A DNA stretch of 44,485 nucleotides, taken from Clostridia bacterium. GTDB taxonomy: Bacteria > Bacillota > Clostridia > Oscillospirales > Acutalibacteraceae. The stretch lies in contig JAFYDS010000124.1 in the NCBI GenBank assembly GCA_017544665.1, forward strand, positions 1 to 44,485, written 5' to 3'. This document shows, in pieces, positions 23,030-31,847 of this stretch. Under the pieces are notes generated by a model that had not been told where the DNA came from, ran no database searches, and was given only the letters and a program-made list of their open reading frames with translations. The translations under genes were made by a program, and so were the position numbers. How positions within the stretch are numbered: position 1 is the stretch's first letter; every line of letters begins with the position of its first letter.

Positions 23030-24553
23030 TTTCGCGACATGCCGATCGTCGAGGTTCTTCTTCCACCCGAGCGCGTGCAGGTTGCGTTTCCAGAACCACG
23101 CCTGATAGCCCCATTTGCGCAAAAGACCGGGCAGCGCCTGCTTCCTTGTCGCGTGCGGCAGAGAGAAGGCGTCCAGCAGCGCTAAATAGGCGGGCAGCTT
23201 TCTTAAAAACGCATCGTAGTTCTTCGCGTCCGGCGGCGTCCAGGCGGTCTCGCTGAACGCGCCGAGTCGCGGAAAGGCGCAGTAGCCCGCCTTTTCCATC
23301 GTCGGCACATACTCCGTCCAAAGACAGCATTCCACGCCGAAGGGTTGCGTGCCGTTCTTCGCCGGGTCGTGGGTATAGCAGGCTTTCAGCGGCACCATCC
23401 CGTAGGGCAGGTCGAAGTAATAGCTGTGGAAATCGGCGTCCACCACGTGCGACAGGTCGGCGTCGTCGCCGGGGAGCACATCCCAGTGCTCGCGGATCAC
23501 GGCGGCGTCGATCTTTTCGCCGAGCTGCGCGTTGTACCACGCAAAGACGCGGACGCCCTTTTCTTTGAGGTGTGCCGTGACGCGCCCGATGTAGTACGGA
23601 TAAAGCTGCCCGACGTCCGTGAAGCCTTCGTCTTCCATCCGCTTCTGGCAGTGCGGGCAGTGCTCCCAGCGCATCGTCGGGACCTCGTCGCCGCCGATGT
23701 GGAACATCCCGTCCGGAAACAGCTCGAGCACTTCGTCGAGCACGCCAAACATGAAGTCGAAGGTGCTCTCCTTGCCGACGCAGAGGATGTCATGCTGGAC
23801 GCCGCTGTTGGTGGCAACGTTCAGATCGCGGTCAAAGCAGGAGAGAAACGGATACGCCGCGATCGCGGAGACGACGTGGCCCGGGGAATCCACTTCGGGG
23901 ATCACCTGGATGCAGCGTTCGTGCGCGTACTGTACAATGTCGCGGATTTCATCCTTTGTATAAAAACCGCCGTGAGGCGTTCTGCCGAAGTTCGTGTAGG
24001 CGCGCCACGCGCCGATCTGCGTCAGCAGCGGGTAGCCGTCCAGTTCGATCCGCCAGCCGTGGTCGTCCGTCAGATGCCAGTGGAAGCGATTGAGTTTGTG
24101 CAGCGCCATCGCGTCGAGCAGCTGTTTGACCGCGTCGGGCGCGAAAAAGTAGCGGCTGACATCCAGCAAGAAGCCGCGATAGCCGTACTGCGGCGCGTCT
24201 TCGATCTCGATCGCGGGGAGAATGCCCTCTTCCTGCAGCAAAAGCTGCTTTAGCGTCTGGACGCCGTAAAAGACTCCGGATGCGTCGTGTCCCGTGACCG
24301 TGACACGGGTCGGCTCGACGCGCAGTGTATAGCCCTCCGGCTTCGACACGGCGGGGTCGACTGAAAGCGTGAGATGCTCCTTTCCCGTACCGAGCAGGTC
24401 GAGCGCAAGCGTATCGGCAAAAAAGCGGTCAAGCTCCGCTTTTGCAAGGACGCTTTCGTCGTCGGCGTGCAGATTGCAAAGCTTTGTCAGCCGGAACACG
24501 GGCGTTTCGCCGACCGTCATGGAAGCGGGCTGCGGGATGATGGAAAACGGCAT
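23006..24553 (-). CDS. Beta-N-acetylhexosaminidase, GH20
   Basis: 515 aa. Start at 24553 with AAGGAAGGTG upstream. A GH20b-like N-terminal domain (about 1-115) is followed by the catalytic barrel: YRGFLLDVSRYFF, FHWHLTDDHGWRIEL, IPEVDSPGH and HIGGDEVP, whose Asp289-Glu290 pair is the catalytic dyad (Glu as acid/base, Asp orienting the substrate acetamido group). It releases terminal GlcNAc/GalNAc from glycans or peptidoglycan fragments. No signal peptide is seen, so it acts in the cytoplasm, probably on imported oligosaccharides. The last few codons read into intergenic repeat sequence. A kinase resembling N-acetylhexosamine 1-kinase at 33424 could use the product, though it is not linked in an operon. 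Confidence 0.93.
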   Translation of the reverse strand: MPFSIIPQPASMTVGETPVFRLTKLCNLHADDESVLAKAELDRFFADTLALDLLGTGKEHLTLSVDPAVSKPEGYTLRVEPTRVTVTGHDASGVFYGVQTLKQLLLQEEGILPAIEIEDAPQYGYRGFLLDVSRYFFAPDAVKQLLDAMALHKLNRFHWHLTDDHGWRIELDGYPLLTQIGAWRAYTNFGRTPHGGFYTKDEIRDIVQYAHERCIQVIPEVDSPGHVVSAIAAYPFLSCFDRDLNVATNSGVQHDILCVGKESTFDFMFGVLDEVLELFPDGMFHIGGDEVPTMRWEHCPHCQKRMEDEGFTDVGQLYPYYIGRVTAHLKEKGVRVFAWYNAQLGEKIDAAVIREHWDVLPGDDADLSHVVDADFHSYYFDLPYGMVPLKACYTHDPAKNGTQPFGVECCLWTEYVPTMEKAGYCAFPRLGAFSETAWTPPDAKNYDAFLRKLPAYLALLDAFSLPHATRKQALPGLLRKWGYQAWFWKRNLHALGWKKNLDDRHVAKQSSVDSR

Positions 24554-24579
24554 GAAATCACCTTCCTTTCTCTGCTTTC

Positions 24580-24608
24580 ATTATAGCGGAACACGCCGCC
24601 GAAAGCAA
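24580..24608 (-). promoter_or_regulatory. Sigma-A promoter of the GH20 gene
   Basis: On the minus strand: TTGCTT (24603-24608), a 17-bp spacer and TATAAT (24580-24585). Confidence 0.75.
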
Positions 24609-24667
24609 GCGCCGCGCCGGCTTTTTCAGGCGGATTTGTGAAATAATTGTAACTTTTGAAAAGGTGA

Positions 24668-24697
24668 TTGACAAAGCCCCGCCGTTCGTTATACAAT
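24668..24697 (+). promoter_or_regulatory. Sigma-A promoter of the lipoprotein operon
   Basis: TTGACA (24668-24673) and TACAAT (24692-24697) with an 18-bp spacer, ending 21 bp before ATG 24719. Confidence 0.7.
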
Positions 24698-24718
24698 CCA
24701 AAAAAAGGGAGTATTTTC

Positions 24719-26464
24719 ATGAAGCGCGTCCTCGGTATCCTGCTCTCGATCACCCTGCTCCTGACCCTGTTCGGCTGCGGAAAAACGCCTCTTGCCGAAC
24801 CGGACACGACCGCCTCTTCCGCGCCGACAGAAACCGTGCCGACGACCGAAACGACGACCGTGCCGGACGCGGAGAAAGCGGTCTTTTCGCTGCGCACGCT
24901 GCCGGACATCGGTGCCTTTGTTTCGGACGAAAAGAAGGCGTATTTCTTCGACGACGGGGCGCACGACACGTTTGAGCCGCGCAAGGATTACGGCAGGATC
25001 GTCCCGTACTGTACGACGGAAAAATATTTTGCAACAGACTGGTCATATACCGACGAAGAGACGGGCGAAGTCTATCAGGGTTCGACCCCGGAGGACGAGT
25101 CCGGCTATTATGAACGCTTCGGCTTTGCGACCGCCGACGGTAAAATCATCACGAACGGACTGTATGACGATCTGTTCTGCTATGAAGATGAAACGGGCGC
25201 AGTGCTCTATGTGGCTTTCCCGGAACAGGCGTATGAGATGTGCGGCGAAATGTACCTGATCGCCGGCGACGGCAGTTCATGTGTGCATCTGACAGAGAAC
25301 GACAGCGAACTGCGGGTGTTCGACGAAAGCGAAAACGGCAGCGGCAAAGGATTGCTGCTCATTCGCAACTACGAAAGCGAACGGCTGCGGCTGATGGATT
25401 TTTCCGGCAAGGTGCTCTATGAATACAATCCGTCTTCGCCTGAAGACAACGATTATATGGTGTATATCGAATATGCGGATCAGAACAGCGTGCTGATCCG
25501 GCAGGACGACAACGAGGGGGTCTCGCGCTATTTCCGCCAAACCTATGACGGAAAAGAGATCGCCGCGTTTCCGGAAGATCTCGGCATGATGCGCGGCGTG
25601 CACGGAAACGAAGTGGTGATCATGGGAAGCTGGAACGACTGGTACCGGCTCGTGTCAATGGACGGCAAAGTGCTGTCGGACGACTATCTGGAACTGGAGT
25701 GGAGCGATTATTACAATTGCTTCTTTGGCGTGAACGACGGCGAAATGGAGTGCTATGACGCGGACGGCAAGAAACTGAAAGACAGGAGCAACGATAGCTT
25801 CGGCGCGCTGGATTCGGATTACAATTATAATTATCTGTATGATCCGGAAACATGCAGCCTGCTGGATACTTCGTTTCAACCGGTCCCGCTGACGGTCGAC
25901 AACGGGCAGATCGTGCTGGTGGAGAGCATGTACAACTGGGAAGAACCCGGGGACTGCAAACTGCTTGTTCGTACGGATACCGACGATCTGTATGTGTTCA
26001 GCAACAGAGGCGAACGGCTGGCAAAGTTTCGGGATGTGCTGTATGACGCATGGGACAGCGATGAGGACGGCGTCAACGATGAGGTAAAGTCTGGCGTGGA
26101 GGAACGCAACTACGACATCAATGAAGAAGGCGACATGATCTTTGCAAAAAAAGAAAAGGAAATAGAGATCGTGGATCTGAAAACGGGGCTTGCAACCAGC
26201 GTGCCGTACGCGTCTGCCGAAACGCGCCATTGGGGGAATGCGCTGAACGATCATGTGTTTTCCCTGTCCTATGAAAAAGACGACGGCTCTTATCAGATGT
26301 TTTACGATCTGTATCGCCGCAGCGACGGCGCGTGCTTCCTGTCCGACGCAGTGTTTGTGGAGCACTACGGAGACCGGATCGCGGCGGCGACGTCGACCCA
26401 CAGCTATTTACTGGACGAAACAGGCAATGTTCTGATCTGCCTGAAAAACAATAAACTTGTCTGA
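24719..26464 (+). CDS. Lipoprotein of unknown function with WG/beta-propeller-like repeats
   Basis: 581 aa, ATG 24719 after AAAGGGAG. Lipoprotein signal (MKRVLGILLSITLLLTLFGC, lipid-modified Cys at about 20), then a Thr/Pro/Glu linker. The body repeats units of about 45-50 residues with DGK(I/V)..D.Y motifs (FATADGKIITNGLYDD, RLMDFSGKVLYEYN, RLVSMDGKVLSDDYLEL, ECYDADGKKLKD), like WG-repeat or beta-propeller proteins. A tyrosine- and aspartate-rich surface suggests calcium or ligand binding. Located outside the membrane. It is followed after 21 bp by another lipoprotein gene, so it is probably in an operon with 26486 and 27469. No enzyme motif is seen. Confidence 0.75.
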   Translation: MKRVLGILLSITLLLTLFGCGKTPLAEPDTTASSAPTETVPTTETTTVPDAEKAVFSLRTLPDIGAFVSDEKKAYFFDDGAHDTFEPRKDYGRIVPYCTTEKYFATDWSYTDEETGEVYQGSTPEDESGYYERFGFATADGKIITNGLYDDLFCYEDETGAVLYVAFPEQAYEMCGEMYLIAGDGSSCVHLTENDSELRVFDESENGSGKGLLLIRNYESERLRLMDFSGKVLYEYNPSSPEDNDYMVYIEYADQNSVLIRQDDNEGVSRYFRQTYDGKEIAAFPEDLGMMRGVHGNEVVIMGSWNDWYRLVSMDGKVLSDDYLELEWSDYYNCFFGVNDGEMECYDADGKKLKDRSNDSFGALDSDYNYNYLYDPETCSLLDTSFQPVPLTVDNGQIVLVESMYNWEEPGDCKLLVRTDTDDLYVFSNRGERLAKFRDVLYDAWDSDEDGVNDEVKSGVEERNYDINEEGDMIFAKKEKEIEIVDLKTGLATSVPYASAETRHWGNALNDHVFSLSYEKDDGSYQMFYDLYRRSDGACFLSDAVFVEHYGDRIAAATSTHSYLLDETGNVLICLKNNKLV

Positions 26465-26485
26465 CCCGGAAAGGAGAACCGACCT

Positions 26486-27445
26486 ATGAACATCAAAAGA
26501 ATCGCGGCGCTGCTGCTCGCTTTCTGCCTGTTGACCCTTTGCGCCTGCGGCGCGCAGCAGGGCGACACCACAACGACCGAAGCGCCGACGGAATCCGTCA
26601 CCGAATCCACCACGAGCAACCTCAACGGCAACTTTGTCTTCACGAAGGAAAACTATCCGCGTATGGGCGGCTCGCTCGCGAATCTGCCGCTCGGACAGGC
26701 GGTGACGGCGACCGTCCTCGGCATCAGCCGCGAGGACGCGAACGATCTGATCACCTTCGCCGGATCGACGACCGACAACTATAAGGCGATCGTCGACGGC
26801 ACCTTCGACATCCTGCTGGCGTATGAGCCGAGCGAAGAGGCGAAGCAGTATATCGCGGACAGCGGCGAAGAGCTGGAAATGACCCCGATCGGCGTTGACG
26901 CGCTCGTGTTCATCTGCTCAAAGGACAACACGGTGACCAACCTGACGATCGACCAGATCAAGTCGATCTACAGCGGCAAGACGACCGACTGGTCGGCGGT
27001 CGGCGGAGAAAAGGGCGAGATCGCTGCCTATCAGCGCAACCCGGATTCCGGCAGCCAGACGCTGTTTGACAAGCTGATTGCGCTCGGCGACGATCTGATG
27101 GATCCGCCCGAAGGCAGACAGGTCGGGACGATGATCGGTCTGCTCGAGGCGATCGCCGATTACGACAACAGCAAGAACGCGCTGGGCTACACGGTCTATT
27201 ACTATCTGACCAACATGGAGCAGGATAAACTCGAAACGGCGAAGATCCTCGCGGTGGACGGCGTTGACCCCTCCAACGAGACCATCGGCGACGGCAGCTA
27301 TCCGCTGACGAACGACTTCTATGTCGTGATCCGCAAATCCGCCGAAGAGAACAGCCCGGAGCGCGTGCTGTATAACTGGATCTGCTCCGAACAGGGCGCA
27401 CAGCTTGTGAAGCAGGAGAATTATCCCGTGCGCACAGCGAACTGA
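26486..27445 (+). CDS. Phosphate-type (PstS-like) periplasmic-binding-fold lipoprotein
   Basis: 319 aa; ATG 26486 preceded by AAAGGAGAA. Lipoprotein signal with Cys at about 20 (LLTLCAC), a Thr/Glu linker, then a PBP-like-2 domain: TFAGSTTDNYKAIVDGTFDILLAYEPSEEA, IGVDALVFICSKDNTVTNLTIDQIKSIYSGKTTDWSAVGG and YQRNPDSGSQTLF. The last two blocks are characteristic of phosphate-binding protein PstS. No pstC/A/B transporter genes lie nearby, so it may be a sensor, an accessory binding protein or paired with a distant transporter. The ligand is inferred from family. It is followed after 23 bp by the FN3 gene. Confidence 0.82.
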   Translation: MNIKRIAALLLAFCLLTLCACGAQQGDTTTTEAPTESVTESTTSNLNGNFVFTKENYPRMGGSLANLPLGQAVTATVLGISREDANDLITFAGSTTDNYKAIVDGTFDILLAYEPSEEAKQYIADSGEELEMTPIGVDALVFICSKDNTVTNLTIDQIKSIYSGKTTDWSAVGGEKGEIAAYQRNPDSGSQTLFDKLIALGDDLMDPPEGRQVGTMIGLLEAIADYDNSKNALGYTVYYYLTNMEQDKLETAKILAVDGVDPSNETIGDGSYPLTNDFYVVIRKSAEENSPERVLYNWICSEQGAQLVKQENYPVRTAN

Positions 27446-27468
27446 TCTGCAGGGAGGATGCAAAACCC

Positions 27469-28674
27469 ATGAACAACCATACCGGAACGCGACACGCCGG
27501 AAAAACCGTACTCACACTGCTGTTGTGCCTGACGCTCTGCGCGGCGGCGCTGCTGCCGGCGTTTGCCTTGGGCCCTGTCAAGACGCTGAAAGCTTCTTCT
27601 GTCACGGAAAGCAGTATCACCTTGCGCTGGTCGGCGGTCAAGAACGCGACAGGCTATCAGCTGCAGCAATACAAAGAGAAAACCTGGACCCAGATCCGGA
27701 TTACCGCAAAAGGTGAAACAACCGTGAAAAAACTGTCTGCCGGTACTGCATATGCCTTTCGGGTCCGCGCGGTGAAAGACGGAGAAACCGGCGCGTTTTC
27801 CGCTGTGCTGCACGTGCGCACAAAGCCGGCGCAGGTCCGGGAACCGGCGGCAAAGAGCGTGAAACCGACGCAGGTGAAGCTGCAGTGGAACAAGGTGAAA
27901 GGCGCCGAAGGCTACCGGGTGCAGCAGTACATAGACAAAACGTGGAAAACGGTTCTCACGACCGAAAAGCGAAGCGCTGCGATCCGTGATCTCTCGCCGG
28001 ACACTGTTTATCGGTTCCGCGTCGCCGCGTTTTTGAAAAACGGGACAAAGACGGTCTTTGGAAAAAACAGCGCGGTTTGCAAAGTGAAGACAGCGTCTTT
28101 GCCGGTCGGGCCGTCTGAAGAGAAGCAGCCGTCGCTGTATCAAAAGTATGATAAGATGTTCCAGAGCGGAACGTTTTACATGGTCTTCACGACGAACGAT
28201 CCGGAGCTGGGCGACGCCCCGATTACCGCCGCGATGAAGAACGGCAGCGTCGTTGTGGACAGTGTGGTGCAAGGCTACCGGATCAGACTGCTGTATGACG
28301 CCAAAAAGGATCGAACCTATCTGCTCGTCCCCGCGCTGCGCGCCTATACGCGCCTGAGCGAAAACATGATGGACGATATGGATCTGCGGCATTCCCTGGT
28401 TGAAATCACAGCGCCGACCGACGCGACGGACGCCGTCGCTTATGAAACAAAGCTGGACGGTAAAACCTACACCGTGGAGGCCTTCCGGACCGCAGACGGA
28501 GAAACGCGCTATTATTTTCAGGGCGAAACACTGGTTCGGATCGATGCGATCGGCACAGACGGCACGGTGACGTCAACTTTTGTGCAGACGCTGACCGACA
28601 AAGTGCCGGACAGTTTGTTTGAAATTCCGAGAAATTACCGCTATTTAGATCTCTCCTGGCTGGAGCTGTTTTAA
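27469..28674 (+). CDS. Secreted protein with two fibronectin III domains and a LolA-like C-terminal domain
   Basis: 401 aa. Signal peptide at 1-34 (TVLTLLLCLTLCAAALLPAFA). FN3 domains at about 38-118 (LRWSAVKNATGYQLQQY) and 126-206 (LQWNKVKGAEGYRVQQY). Residues about 222-401 (KYDKMFQSGTFYMVF, LLYDAKKDRTYLLVPALRAYTRL, YETKLDGKTYTVEAFRTADGETRYYF, VPDSLFEIPRNYR) look like the half-barrel of LolA/LppX-type lipid-binding proteins, where such YF.. and ...P..FEIP endings recur. Probably extracytoplasmic. Domain naming at the C-terminus is tentative. The gene ends at a strong terminator. Confidence 0.72.
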   Translation: MNNHTGTRHAGKTVLTLLLCLTLCAAALLPAFALGPVKTLKASSVTESSITLRWSAVKNATGYQLQQYKEKTWTQIRITAKGETTVKKLSAGTAYAFRVRAVKDGETGAFSAVLHVRTKPAQVREPAAKSVKPTQVKLQWNKVKGAEGYRVQQYIDKTWKTVLTTEKRSAAIRDLSPDTVYRFRVAAFLKNGTKTVFGKNSAVCKVKTASLPVGPSEEKQPSLYQKYDKMFQSGTFYMVFTTNDPELGDAPITAAMKNGSVVVDSVVQGYRIRLLYDAKKDRTYLLVPALRAYTRLSENMMDDMDLRHSLVEITAPTDATDAVAYETKLDGKTYTVEAFRTADGETRYYFQGETLVRIDAIGTDGTVTSTFVQTLTDKVPDSLFEIPRNYRYLDLSWLELF

Positions 28675-28680
28675 GACCTG

Positions 28681-28735
28681 ACCGGGCGCTGTGTTCCTTT
28701 TCTTTGGACACGGCGCCCGGTTGATTGCTGTGTAC
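28681..28735 (+). terminator. Rho-independent terminator of the lipoprotein operon
   Basis: ACCGGGCGC (28681-28689) pairs with GCGCCCGGT (28713-28721), with inner GTGT/ACAC and a T-containing tail. Confidence 0.75.
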
Positions 28736-28752
28736 TTTTTCACCGAAACCAC

Positions 28753-28781
28753 TTGATTTTGCGCGGCAAATCGTATATAAT
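28753..28781 (+). promoter_or_regulatory. Promoter of the SRP RNA (and dnaX)
   Basis: TTGATT (28753-28758), a 17-bp spacer and TATAAT (28776-28781). Confidence 0.75.
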
Positions 28782-28787
28782 AACAAA

Positions 28788-28960
28788 GTATGCAACAGCA
28801 TACGGGAAGTTCACTTTGGTTTGGTCATGCGACGGTGGGTTCTGTGCGACAGAACACCACGAACCATGTCAGGCGGGGAACCGAGCAGCATTAAGCGGAA
28901 CGTCTGTGCGACACAGCCAATGCCTGCCGCCGCATGACCAAGCAAAAGGAACTCCCTTTT
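28788..28960 (+). ncRNA. ffs: Signal recognition particle RNA (4.5S/scRNA)
   Basis: The conserved SRP core is present: CATGTCAGG, a CGG-GGAA-CCG tetraloop hairpin, then GAGCAGCATTAAG, as in Bacillus scRNA. Flanking sequences pair into a long rod: TTGGTCATGCG with CGCATGACCAA, and GGGAAGTTC (28804-28812) with GAACTCCC (28949-28956), followed by T7. The RNA binds Ffh and directs membrane-protein targeting. Upstream promoter and downstream dnaX are in the arrangement usual for Firmicutes. A separate small hairpin GTATGC/GCATAC (28788-28803) at the 5' end is not a full Alu domain. Exact ends are estimated. Confidence 0.88.
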
Positions 28961-28982
28961 TTTCGCGAAAGGAGGGCGTGCA

Positions 28983-30728
28983 ATGTATCAGGTCTTATAT
29001 CGTAAATATCGGCCGCAGGTCTTTTCCGACGTCGTCGGACAGGACCATATCACGCGTACCCTGCAGCAGGAACTGCAGAGCGGGAAGCTGTCGCACGCCT
29101 ATCTCTTTACCGGGTCGCGCGGCACGGGCAAGACCACCTGCGCGAAGATCCTCGCGAAGGCGGTCAACTGTCTGCATCCCGTGGACGGCAACCCCTGCAA
29201 CGAATGCGAGGTCTGCCGCGGGATCGACTCCGGCGCCATCCTTGACGTGGTCGAGATCGACGCGGCGAGCAACAACGGCGTTGATAATATCCGCGACATC
29301 CGCGACGAAGCCAACTTCGCGCCGGTCAACTGCCGCTACCGCGTCTATATCATCGACGAGGTTCATATGCTTTCCATCGGCGCGTTCAACGCGCTGCTCA
29401 AGACGCTCGAAGAGCCGCCTGCCCACGTCAAGTTTATTCTTGCCACCACCGAGGTCCATAAGCTGCCGGTGACGATTCTGTCGCGCTGCCAGCGGTTCGA
29501 TTTCCACCGCGTGTCGCCCGAGGCGATGCTTGCGCGGATGCAGACCGTCGCGGCGCAGGAGGGCTTCACGCTCGACGCGGACGCCGGTATGCTGATCGCG
29601 CGGCTGGCGGACGGCGGGATGCGCGACGCGCTTTCCACGCTCGACCAGTGCATCGGCCGCAGCCGCCATGTGACGGCGCAGCTTGTGACCGACGTCGCAG
29701 GCATTACGGGCAAGGATCACCTCTTCCGGCTTGCCGACGCGATCGCCGCGCATGACGCCGCGGCAGCGATCGAGCAGCTTTCCGACCTGCACGCGAAAAG
29801 CGTGGATATGGAGCGGCTTTGCGCCGATCTGGTGCAGCATTTCCGTAACCTGATGATCGTCAAGACCGTGCGCCGCGCCGACAATGTTCTAATCTGTACG
29901 GCGGACGAACTGGCGCAGTACCGCGCGCAGGGCACGTCGTTCACGCTGGAGACCCTTTTGTACGCGATCGACCTGCTGCAGGAAACGGCGGTGACGATGA
30001 AAAAAGGCGTCAACCGCCGGATCGAAATGGAACTCGCGTTGCTGCGCCTCGCGAACCCGTCGCTTTCGAGCGACAACAAGGCGGTCCTCTCCCGCGTTTC
30101 GGCGGTGGAGCGCGCTGTCCGCAGCGGCGTGACGCCGCAGCCTGCCCCGCAACCGGCGCCGATCGCACCGCCCGTTTTGGAACCGGAAGAACCTGAAGCT
30201 GTCGCTCCGCCGGAAGAAGCCCCGGCGTTTGACGAGGAAGATGAACCGCTGCCGGAAGAAACCGCGCAGCCGGAACTGTTCCCGCCGGAAGAACTGCCGG
30301 CGGAAGAACAGGCGCCGGAAGAGGCGGACGAAGCGCCGCTGCCGGAGCCGCCGCCGGAACCCACACCGGAACCGACTCCGCCCCGCGCGCCGGACGTCAC
30401 CGACGACGAGACCTTCGGCGCCTGGCCGCAGGTCCTCTCGGAGCTTTCGCAGATCAACATGCCCATGTGGGGCGTGCTGACCGGTTCCACAGCGTTTGAG
30501 CGCGGCGATTTTATCCTGATCAAAAGCGAAAATGATACGGTGTCGTCGTTCATCCGCAGCGGCACAAACGCCCGCGACGTCAAAGAGGCGATCGCGCGGG
30601 TCACGGGACGCAAGTACCGGCTCGGTATTTACAGCAACCCTGTCACACAGCAAAAAGCAGAAGAAAAGCAGGATCCGCTGGCGGGTCTGCTGCAAAAAGC
30701 GCAGCAGCTCGGCGTCCTGCAGGAATAA
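28983..30728 (+). CDS. dnaX: DNA polymerase III subunit gamma/tau
   Basis: 581 aa; ATG 28983 after a GGAGGGCG site. AAA+ clamp-loader ATPase: Walker A TGSRGTGKTT (Lys50), zinc-binding cysteines in CLHPVDGNPCNECEVC, Walker B IIDEVHML, sensor 1 ILATTEVHKL and DnaX lid through about residue 360. A Pro/Glu-rich linker of about 90 residues (about 380-470) leads to a C-terminal tau-like domain (about 470-581, ending GLLQKAQQLGVLQE). It loads the sliding clamp at the replication fork. It stands between the SRP RNA and ybaB-recR, the standard Firmicutes order. No in-phase slippery site for making gamma was found. A nested inverted-repeat element starts at the base after the stop. Confidence 0.97.
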   Translation: MYQVLYRKYRPQVFSDVVGQDHITRTLQQELQSGKLSHAYLFTGSRGTGKTTCAKILAKAVNCLHPVDGNPCNECEVCRGIDSGAILDVVEIDAASNNGVDNIRDIRDEANFAPVNCRYRVYIIDEVHMLSIGAFNALLKTLEEPPAHVKFILATTEVHKLPVTILSRCQRFDFHRVSPEAMLARMQTVAAQEGFTLDADAGMLIARLADGGMRDALSTLDQCIGRSRHVTAQLVTDVAGITGKDHLFRLADAIAAHDAAAAIEQLSDLHAKSVDMERLCADLVQHFRNLMIVKTVRRADNVLICTADELAQYRAQGTSFTLETLLYAIDLLQETAVTMKKGVNRRIEMELALLRLANPSLSSDNKAVLSRVSAVERAVRSGVTPQPAPQPAPIAPPVLEPEEPEAVAPPEEAPAFDEEDEPLPEETAQPELFPPEELPAEEQAPEEADEAPLPEPPPEPTPEPTPPRAPDVTDDETFGAWPQVLSELSQINMPMWGVLTGSTAFERGDFILIKSENDTVSSFIRSGTNARDVKEAIARVTGRKYRLGIYSNPVTQQKAEEKQDPLAGLLQKAQQLGVLQE

Positions 30729-30893
30729 TAGTACTCGCTGACTCACTCGGGTGCGCAAAACTTGACGGTAAATTTCCCGTCATTTTGCACGGACATCTCT
30801 TGCCAACCGACAGGTTGGCTGCGAGATTTCCGTAACATCTGACAACAAATTTCCTCGCCAGTTTTCACACACCGAGTGAATCAGCGAGTACTA
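30729..30893. mobile_element. 165-bp nested-palindrome element between dnaX and ybaB (MITE-like)
   Basis: Terminal inverted repeats of about 25 bp (30729-30753 and 30868-30893; TAGTACTCGCTGACTCACTC versus its complement with one mismatch) enclose two more hairpins: GCAAAA..TGACGG/CCGTCA..TTTTGC (30755-30788) and CGG..ATCTC..GCCAACC/GGTTGGC..GAGAT..CCG (30790-30832). The outer ends begin and end with TA, as expected if TA was the target. It carries no ORF and interrupts the usually tight dnaX-ybaB spacing. Most likely a non-autonomous transposable element; a structured RNA is the alternative. Confidence 0.65.
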
Positions 30894-30912
30894 AAGAAAA
30901 GGAGCAATCACG

Positions 30913-31245
30913 ATGAAAGCAAGAATTCCCGGCGGCCAGGGCGGCGGTCAGATGGCGATGATGAAGCGCATCCAGGAGATGCAGGCTCAGATGGAGCAAA
31001 AGCAGCAGGAGATCGAAAACAGCACGTTTACCGCTTCGGCGGGCGGCGGCGCGGTGGAAGTCACCGTGACCGGTGCGCATGAAGTCAAAGACATTCAGCT
31101 GCAGCCCGACGTGGTCGATCCCGAAGATATCGAAATGCTCGCCGATCTGCTGATCGCGGCGACGAACGAAGCGATGCGCAAGGCGGACGACGCGATGGAA
31201 CAGGCGATGGGCGCGTTCAAAAGCGGCCTGAATCTTCCGTTCTGA
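30913..31245 (+). CDS. ybaB: YbaB/EbfC family nucleoid-associated protein
   Basis: 110 aa; ATG 30913 after AAAAGGAGC. Gly-rich N-terminus, then the family's helix MAMMKRIQEMQAQMEQKQQEIENSTF (about 14-41) and VEVTVTGAHEVKDIQLQPDVVDPEDIEMLADLLIAATNEAM. Forms a dimer that binds DNA without strong sequence preference. Its stop overlaps the start of recR (TGATG), and the pair plus dnaX form the classical recombination/replication cluster. Confidence 0.93.
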   Translation: MKARIPGGQGGGQMAMMKRIQEMQAQMEQKQQEIENSTFTASAGGGAVEVTVTGAHEVKDIQLQPDVVDPEDIEMLADLLIAATNEAMRKADDAMEQAMGAFKSGLNLPF

Positions 31246-31847
31246 TGGCCGGTTATCAGGTAGCCTCGCTGGCAAAGCTCGTCGAACAGTTTGAGCGGAT
31301 GCCCGGAATCGGGCACAAGAGCGCCCAGCGGCTGGCGTTCCATGTATTGCACATGAGCGCGCCGCAGGCGAAGCAGTTTGCCGAAACCATCCTTGCCGCG
31401 CATGAAAACATCAAGCAGTGCGCGCGCTGCTGCAATCTGAGCGAAGAGGAACTTTGCCCGATCTGCAAGAACGACGCGCGCGACAAGACCACCGTCTGCG
31501 TGGTGGAAGACCCGCGTGACGTGATGGCCTTTGAGCGGACGCACGAATACAACGGCACCTACCACGTGCTGCACGGCGTGATCTCGCCGATGAACGGCGT
31601 GGGGCCGGAGGATATTACCATCAAAGAGCTGCTCGCGCGGCTGTCCGACGGCACGGTACAGGAGGTCATCATGGCCACCAACCCCACCGTGGAGGGCGAG
31701 GCGACGGCAATGTATATTTCCCGCCTGCTCAAGCCGATGGGCATCACAGTCAGCCGGCTGGCCTACGGCGTGCCGGTCGGCGCCGATCTGGAATATGCCG
31801 ACGAAGTGACGCTCACCCGCGCGCTGGAAGGCAGACGCAAGCTGTAA
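31245..31847 (+). CDS. recR: Recombination protein RecR
   Basis: 200 aa, the standard size. Helix-hairpin-helix [17 protein letters not shown] (about 19-35), C4 zinc finger [16 protein letters not shown] (about 59-74), Toprim domain ([30 protein letters not shown]) and the C-terminal [19 protein letters not shown]. With RecO/RecF it loads RecA on gapped DNA. The start overlaps the ybaB stop. Confidence 0.97.
   Translation: MAGYQVASLAKLVEQFERMPGIGHKSAQRLAFHVLHMSAPQAKQFAETILAAHENIKQCARCCNLSEEELCPICKNDARDKTTVCVVEDPRDVMAFERTHEYNGTYHVLHGVISPMNGVGPEDITIKELLARLSDGTVQEVIMATNPTVEGEATAMYISRLLKPMGITVSRLAYGVPVGADLEYADEVTLTRALEGRRKL

Noticed and set aside
28753..29472. 239-aa frame through the SRP RNA into dnaX
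   Set aside because: Frame starts inside the promoter and passes through the RNA gene; dnaX is in another frame.
29999..30010. Possible A-AAA-AAG frameshift site in dnaX
   Set aside because: The run of A is read as AAA AAA GGC, so the heptamer is in the wrong phase for -1 slippage, and no strong hairpin follows at the right distance.
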